From an uncultured Collinsella sp. (GTDB taxonomy: Bacteria > Actinomycetota > Coriobacteriia > Coriobacteriales > Coriobacteriaceae), in NCBI GenBank assembly GCA_900768435.1, contig CAAGCW010000009.1, forward strand, positions 124,001 through 188,000: 64,000 nucleotides of DNA, given 5' to 3'. Below are positions 59,805 through 64,000 of this stretch, piece after piece. Both the position numbers and the translations under genes were made by a program. The notes beneath the pieces are model-generated. The model searched no databases, had not been told where the DNA came from, and was given only the letters and a program-made list of their open reading frames with translations. Each line of letters starts with the position of its first letter. Within the stretch, counting starts at the first letter, position 1.

Positions 59805-60884
59805 TTACTCCTCCTCGGGGTACACGACTCCCCAGTCGGCGCGTAGCTTGGTCATCAGCTCCATAACATCAGAAGCATAGCCCAGAAGCTCACGCTTAGA
59901 GTCGTCGCCGGCAACGGCCTTCTCAAGATCGGCCATCTCATAGCAAAGGGCGTAAGCCTCGGTGCCGGCGTGGACCTCCTCGCGGTGGCCGTCCGCAGTC
60001 CACACGATAGTCGCGTGATCGGCGCGCGGATACTCGTTGACCTCGATATAGCACTTATCGAAGCTAATAATCGAGCGCTTGGGTTGCTTGGAGTGGAGCG
60101 TGAGGCTCACAACACCCAGCTGCTGCTCGGCATTACGGCAGACGATGCCGCCCGCAACGTCAACACCGGTCTCACAGGTGTTGCCCAACGAAACGACCTC
60201 AATGGGCTGGCTTGCCATAAAGAGACGCATGACGGACAGGGCATACACGCCAATGTCGAGCATGGCACCGCCAGCAAGGTTGCGGTTGTAGAAGCGATTG
60301 GTCAGATCGCCGTACTCCTTGTAGCTACCAAAGTTGAGCTGGGCGAGGTTCATGCGACCAAACTCGCCGGCATCCATGCGACGGCGCAGCTCTTGATACA
60401 AGGGCATATGAAGCACCGTGGTGGCGTCCATGAGGACGACGTTGTGCTCGTCGGCGATGGCACGCGCCTCGTCGAGCTCAGCGGAATTGAGGGTAATGGC
60501 TTTCTCGCAGAGCACGTGCTTGCCGGCGGCCAGCGCGTCACGCAGATAGGTGATATGCGTGTTGTGCGGCGTGGTGATATAGACGGCGTCGATGCCCGGA
60601 TCGGCGTAGAGGTCCTCAACCGATTCATAGACCTTCTCGATGCCATACTGCTCAGCAAAAGCCTGAGCCTTGGACAGCGTACGGTTGGCGACGCCCGCAA
60701 GCTTGCGGCCGGCAAGAGCGAGAGACTGGGCCATCTGGTTGGCGATAACGCCGCACCCGATCACAGCCCAACGAAGCTCGGGAGCCGTAAAGATATCATC
60801 GGGGAATGGCTTGTCCTGGACCGAAGCGAACGCTGCTTTTGCGGCTGCCGCGGAGTCGAGTGGAGCCTGCTTGGAATCTACCAT
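59805..60884 (-). CDS. Gfo/Idh/MocA-family NAD(P)-dependent oxidoreductase
   Basis: 359 residues. Rossmann motif WAVIGCGVIANQMAQSLAL, then GVANRTLSKAQAFAEQYG, and the family hallmark cluster YITTPHNTHITYLRDALAAGKHVLCEKAIT (EK-x-hydrophobic). The C-terminal alpha/beta domain has GGAMLDIGVYALSVMRLF. These enzymes oxidise or reduce sugars, inositols or cyclic sugar derivatives. The ATG at 60884 has CAGGAGG 5 nt upstream. A DeoR repressor follows in the same operon. Confidence 0.9.
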   Translation of the reverse strand: MVDSKQAPLDSAAAAKAAFASVQDKPFPDDIFTAPELRWAVIGCGVIANQMAQSLALAGRKLAGVANRTLSKAQAFAEQYGIEKVYESVEDLYADPGIDAVYITTPHNTHITYLRDALAAGKHVLCEKAITLNSAELDEARAIADEHNVVLMDATTVLHMPLYQELRRRMDAGEFGRMNLAQLNFGSYKEYGDLTNRFYNRNLAGGAMLDIGVYALSVMRLFMASQPIEVVSLGNTCETGVDVAGGIVCRNAEQQLGVVSLTLHSKQPKRSIISFDKCYIEVNEYPRADHATIVWTADGHREEVHAGTEAYALCYEMADLEKAVAGDDSKRELLGYASDVMELMTKLRADWGVVYPEEE

Positions 60885-60934
60885 ATGTGCCTCCTGTGTC
60901 ATAGAACGTCTTGCATTTCGGATAGCTCTATATT

Positions 60935-60968
60935 CGCACAAACACGCGCGTCTGTGCGTGTTTGTGCG
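60935..60968. promoter_or_regulatory. Operator-like palindrome upstream of the oxidoreductase-deoR operon
   Basis: CGCACAAACACGC and GCGTGTTTGTGCG are perfect 13-bp arms with an 8-bp spacer, 50 bp before the oxidoreductase start. Half-site-like words (ACGCAAATACGCACAAATGCG) recur at 61041-61061. DeoR proteins bind such spaced repeats. Confidence 0.6.
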
Positions 60969-61164
60969 TATCTCACCGCTAAACGGTCATTTTTGTCCCG
61001 TAAACGGCGCATCTATACGCATATTCACGCAATCCCACGCACGCAAATACGCACAAATGCGAACCGGTCATTGCTCAGAGACAGGGGCTTATGCTTAGAA
61101 CTCAAAAGACAGGATGATCCGCTTCGCCTCGTCGCTCATGGCGCGCTGCAGCTCTAAGGACCGT

Positions 61165-61218
61165 CCCAAACTGCCGACAGAAAAGGAACGTTCCAAACTG
61201 CAGACAGAAAAAGAACGT
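61165..61218. repeat. Two tandem 27-nt direct repeats
   Basis: 61165-61191 and 61192-61218 agree at 24 of 27 positions (core CAAACTGC-GACAGAAAA-GAACGT). They lie in the 590-bp gap 60885-61475, which otherwise holds the DeoR-type palindrome, a terminator and the IS200 end, and no gene. Confidence 0.8.
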
Positions 61219-61292
61219 CCCCAGGCGCCGGCATTTCAAGAGCACTCATTTAAGTCTGTCCCCAATGAGTGGGAGTAATCAGAGACCCTTTG

Positions 61293-61325
61293 CGAGGGAG
61301 GCCGGACGTGGCCTTCCTCGTTTTT
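61293..61325 (+). terminator. Orphan plus-strand terminator next to the IS200 end
   Basis: CGAGGGAGGCC pairs with GGCCTTCCTCG (10 of 11), followed by TTTTT. No plus-strand gene precedes it within 2.6 kb, so it is probably left over from a lost neighbour or belongs to the element border. Confidence 0.7.
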
Positions 61326-61329
61326 ATTC

Positions 61330-61534
61330 ATGGACTTTAGTCCGTGCCGCGCGGCACGCGCGGCATAGAAAGCCACCCGCTCAGCGGGTGGAGGCCAATT
61401 TCCGCTACGCGACAAAAACCTTCCCCCTAGCATGAGGATTGTTCAGGTCATCATACTAGGGGGAAGGTGATTGCTGTGGCCCAGAAAGCCAACAGCCTCG
61501 CGCACACGAAATGGCTGTGCAAGTACCGCATCGC
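61330..61534 (+). mobile_element. IS200/IS605-type left end with truncated tnpA
   Basis: A subterminal hairpin CCACCCGC-TCA-GCGGGTGG (61373-61391) is of the type recognised by Y1 transposases. A second perfect stem (CTTCCCCCTAG, 61420-61430 with 61456-61466) buries the tnpA ribosome site GGGGGAAGG, the known IS200 translation control. The GTG at 61476 then starts MAQKANSLAHTKWLCKYRI, the conserved N-terminus of IS200 TnpA, which stops matching after 19 residues near 61533. The rest of the transposase and the right end are missing. Confidence 0.8.
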
Positions 61535-61753
61535 ACCGAGGTCAAGCTCATCGCCGCCATCGTCGAGAAGCACCCCAAGGTGCGCTTTGCCGCGAGCCGC
61601 ACCTCGGCCCACGCCGACCTCTACGACCGTATGGAGCAGGCCCTGTGCGAGCGCGTGGCCAACGCGGTGGAGGTCGTCCGCTCCGACATCAGCCCCGCGC
61701 TTCTTGTCCACACCGGTCCAAACCTCGTGGGTGTGGCGGTCCAGGGACTCTAG
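61535..61753 (+). pseudogene. C-terminal fragment of a DegV-like fatty-acid-binding protein
   Basis: The frame TEVKLIAAIVEKHPKVRFAA...DISPALLVHTGPNLVGVAVQGL ends in a block resembling the DegV C-terminus (HTGPGxxGxx), which in DegV proteins lines the bound fatty acid. The N-terminal 200 residues are absent, and the fragment begins where the IS200 tnpA homology ends, in a different frame. This looks like a deletion joining the two. The family call is moderate because so little remains. Confidence 0.5.
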
Positions 61754-61787
61754 CGGAGGCGGGGCGTCCTGCCCCAAAAACAAATGC

Positions 61788-61836
61788 AAAAGACGAGCAC
61801 TTCTTGCCGCTCAATTGGCAAGAAGCGCTCGTCTTT
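61788..61836. terminator. Bidirectional terminator between the DegV fragment and the ROK kinase
   Basis: A long stem (AAGACGAGC, CTTCTTGCC and complements, single-base bulges, 8-nt loop) with A run before and TTTT after. Confidence 0.88.
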
Positions 61837-61869
61837 TCTTAACGCGTTGTATGGCGGAGAGAGCGCAAG

Positions 61870-62754
61870 TTACGCGAGCGCCCTTCTTGCCAGCTCGGCC
61901 GCGCCGAGGATTCCTTGGTCGCCGCCGCAGCCCGGGGCGCAGATGTAGCTCTCCATGTCCTTAAGCTCGGCGGTCTGGATGTAGCCACCCAGATATTCGA
62001 GGGTCTTCTTGCGGACGATGCCGTAGAGCTGCTCCTGGTGCATCACGCCGCCGCCGAGGACGATGCGGCGAGGCGAGTACATGAGCACGAGGTTCGCGCA
62101 CATCTGCCCCAGATAATCCCCCTCGAGCGCCCACACCTCATCGTTGTCCGCGAGCTCGGCCGCGGGCTTTCCCCAGCGCGCGGCGATGGCGGGGCCGGAG
62201 GCGAGCCCCTCGAGACAGCTCGCGTGGCTCGGGCAGACGCAGCGTCCCTCCTCGATGGGACGGGTCCTTACCAGCATGTGACCGGCCTCGGGGTGCAGCA
62301 TGCCGTGAAGGAGTCTGCCCGCGCACATGACGCCCGCGCCCACGCCGGTGCCGATGGTCACGTAGACGGCGTCCTCGAGCCCCTTGCAGCAGCCGAAGAC
62401 CACTTCGCCGAGGCAGGCAACGTTCACGTCCGTGTCGTAGGCCACCGGAATCCCGAGGGCGTCGGCGAACGCGGCGCGAAGACCATGGCCTCGCCACGCG
62501 AGCTTGGGCGTCTGGAGGATGGAGCCGTAGCGCTCGTCGTTGGGGTCGACGCAGGTCGGGCCGAAGGCGCCGATGCCCAACGCGTCCACATCGCGGGCGG
62601 TGAACCACTCGATCATCTGCGGGACGGTCTCGGCGGGCGTAAGCGTCGGGGTCTCCATACGGTCGAGGACCTCGCCGTCGCCGGACACCACGGCACAGAC
62701 CATCTTGGTCCCGCCGGCTTCGAGGGCGCCGAGCCTCATTTGCTTTTCGCTCAT
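61870..62754 (-). CDS. ROK-family sugar kinase, fructokinase-like
   Basis: 294 residues. ATP-binding GALEAGGTKMVCAVV, the form seen in ROK fructokinases of the GmuE/ScrK type; sugar-site VAYDTDVNVACLGE with the catalytic Asp; TIGTGVGAGVM; and the zinc region HPEAGHMLVRTRP...CVCPSHASCLEGLASGPA. AAGGAGG precedes the ATG. It is 79 nt downstream of the GH172 gene in the same direction, so the operon presumably releases and then phosphorylates a ketose such as fructose. Specificity is inferred. Confidence 0.88.
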   Translation of the reverse strand: MSEKQMRLGALEAGGTKMVCAVVSGDGEVLDRMETPTLTPAETVPQMIEWFTARDVDALGIGAFGPTCVDPNDERYGSILQTPKLAWRGHGLRAAFADALGIPVAYDTDVNVACLGEVVFGCCKGLEDAVYVTIGTGVGAGVMCAGRLLHGMLHPEAGHMLVRTRPIEEGRCVCPSHASCLEGLASGPAIAARWGKPAAELADNDEVWALEGDYLGQMCANLVLMYSPRRIVLGGGVMHQEQLYGIVRKKTLEYLGGYIQTAELKDMESYICAPGCGGDQGILGAAELARRALA

Positions 62755-62833
62755 GTGATCCTCCTTACAAAGGGACGCCCGCAGTCATGGTCAACCGCGG
62801 GCGCCCATAACGTTGGCTTGTTTCGAGGCGACC

Positions 62834-63958
62834 CTACCTGGGCACGCGGTCCTGCCTTGCGGCAAACGGGGCGAGCACGGCGTGCGGCTCGCTTTGGTAC
62901 CAGTAGGCGACGGTGGAGATGTCGTCCTCGCGCTCGTAGAGCTTGATGTCGTCGTTGCCGAGGTCCTGGAACGTCACGCGCAGGTCCTCCTTGAACGAGA
63001 TCGGGTCGGGAAGGTGCCACCTGTAGAGGCCGTGCCTGGGCAGCGCGTCGTCGTTAGTCGCGAGCATCGGATTCGGGTTCGGCTTGCCCGCGCTGAAGCG
63101 GTCGCGCGTGGCGTCGCGCGTCGAGCGGTACGGGTAGCCGGCGAACAGCGTGTTGAAGCACTGCGCCTCGGGCAACGCGTGGGGCGGCCTGTCGAGGAAG
63201 GCCCAGGCACCGCCGAAGTAGTCCTCGGCTCCCGTCGAGGTGACCGTGGGGAACTCCTCGTCGCCGTCGAGGAAGAACTTCATCTCGCCCTCGCCCCACC
63301 AATAGCGCTCCAGGGCGCACAGGGCCATGTAGGTGCCGACGTAGTAGCCCTTGCCGCGCACGCCGTCGAGCACGGTGTAGTCGACGCCCCTGCGGGTGCT
63401 GCGCTCGCGGTTAAAGCGGGCGTGGAAGTACATGGCGTCGTCCGGCACGTCGGTGAGCGCGTAGTTGAACGTGTAGAAGATGTACTTAATGAACCCGGGG
63501 TGCTCGCTCGTAAGCGTGACCTTGGCGTGCTTCCTGAAGGGCATCTCGAAGTAGCAGTTCATGCCGCCCGTCGGGTTCACGCAGATGGGCATCGAGTTGA
63601 CGATGGCGCGCTCACCGAAGCCGTTGCAGAAGAAGTCGCCGACAGGGCACTCGACCGAGGGGGTCTCCTCGTCGTCCCAGTAGAAGCGCAGCACGAGGTC
63701 ACGCATGACGAAGCTGCCAGCGGCGGTCTTGTCGGGGACGGTCATCCAGATGTGGCGGATGATGCCGGGGCCCTCGATGTCCGCGAGCGTGATGGTCTCG
63801 CCGGACTCAAGGGGCACGCAGCACGAGCCCTTGCGGCCGACGCCGAGGTGGCTGGCCGACATGGCGGCGCGGCCCTTCTCGCCCGTGATGTTCTCGGGGG
63901 TGATGGCGCGGCTTTCCTCACCGCCGTGCATCCACACGTCCTTAAGGAACTCTCTCAT
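62834..63958 (-). CDS. DUF2961 / glycoside hydrolase family GH172 protein
   Basis: 374 residues of the DUF2961 family, now classed as GH172, whose characterised members act on alpha-D-fructofuranosides or difructose dianhydride I and on D-arabinofuranosides. Visible blocks: EGPGIIRHIWMTV, DLVLRFYWDDEETPSVECPVGDFF, PICVNPTGGMNCYFEMPF, GEGEMKFFLDGDEEFPTVTSTGAEDYFGGAW, and HLPDPISF. The two acidic pairs EDYFGGAW and DGDEEFP are likely catalytic-region residues. No signal peptide is seen, so it acts in the cytoplasm on imported oligosaccharide. AGGAGG precedes the ATG. The adjoining kinase fits fructose as the product. Confidence 0.88.
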   Translation of the reverse strand: MREFLKDVWMHGGEESRAITPENITGEKGRAAMSASHLGVGRKGSCCVPLESGETITLADIEGPGIIRHIWMTVPDKTAAGSFVMRDLVLRFYWDDEETPSVECPVGDFFCNGFGERAIVNSMPICVNPTGGMNCYFEMPFRKHAKVTLTSEHPGFIKYIFYTFNYALTDVPDDAMYFHARFNRERSTRRGVDYTVLDGVRGKGYYVGTYMALCALERYWWGEGEMKFFLDGDEEFPTVTSTGAEDYFGGAWAFLDRPPHALPEAQCFNTLFAGYPYRSTRDATRDRFSAGKPNPNPMLATNDDALPRHGLYRWHLPDPISFKEDLRVTFQDLGNDDIKLYEREDDISTVAYWYQSEPHAVLAPFAARQDRVPR

Positions 63959-63970
63959 CGTCGACCTCCT

Positions 63971-64000
63971 CTATTCGTCGTCGTCGCACTCGGCGGAACT
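63971..64000 (-). CDS. C-terminal end of the next operon gene (cut by window edge)
   Basis: On the minus strand the last nine codons SSAECDDDE and a TAG stop lie 12 nt before the GH172 start and carry its ribosome site. The acidic ending cannot be assigned; a transporter component would fit the sugar operon but this is a guess. Confidence 0.35.
   Translation of the reverse strand, partial: SSAECDDDE

Overview
The window comes from a high-GC, anaerobic, gut-type actinobacterium. The ribosomal protein sequences, the selenium/molybdenum purine-catabolic genes and the family of GGGAC-type intergenic repeats point to the class Coriobacteriia, most likely Collinsella. This is inferred from protein character; no database was searched.

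Layout. 1-6.9 kb: a peptidase-U32 gene cut by the window edge, a class A penicillin-binding protein, argR, a family-2 glycosyltransferase and truA. 7.0-16.8 kb (minus strand): the alpha and distal spc operons in the order rplE-rpsZ-rpsH-rplF-rplR-rpsE-rpmD-rplO-secY-adk-map-infA-rpmJ-rpsM-rpsK-rpsD-rpoA-rplQ. The proximal spc genes (rplN, rplX) are not upstream of rplE. 17-27 kb: molybdenum-hydroxylase maturation genes (xdhC, yqeB, yqeC, mocA-like) and hydA-ygeW-ygeY-dpaL, with a divergent YheO/DauR-type regulator. 44-54.7 kb: the rest of the same metabolic set (xdhD-type hydroxylase, four-cluster ferredoxin, ygfK, ssnA, purine permease) with a second regulator of the same family. These genes match the anaerobic purine/uric-acid degradation cluster known from gut bacteria, here in two halves.

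Between the halves (27-44 kb) lies an accessory region. Its centre is a type I restriction-modification locus of unusual architecture. hsdM (plus) and hsdR (minus) converge on a store of six target-recognition domains in both orientations, joined by inverted repeats and containing a tyrosine recombinase gene. Each of hsdM and hsdR has its own hsdS slot. A ribbon-helix-helix protein and a GIY-YIG/DUF4357 protein precede hsdM. On either side are two DUF4143-type ATPase genes, one intact and one reduced to its C-terminal part. Each has directly upstream an array of short direct repeats with an exact period: 4 copies at 33 bp, and 6 copies at 23 bp. I regard these arrays and the shufflon as the most interesting signals.

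54.8-64 kb: ridA, a second U32 peptidase with an RluA-type pseudouridine synthase, a noncoding block with three 55-nt hairpins showing compensatory base changes, a DeoR regulator with an oxidoreductase, an IS200 left-end remnant joined to a DegV tail, and a sugar module (ROK fructokinase-like kinase plus a GH172/DUF2961 enzyme) running off the window end.
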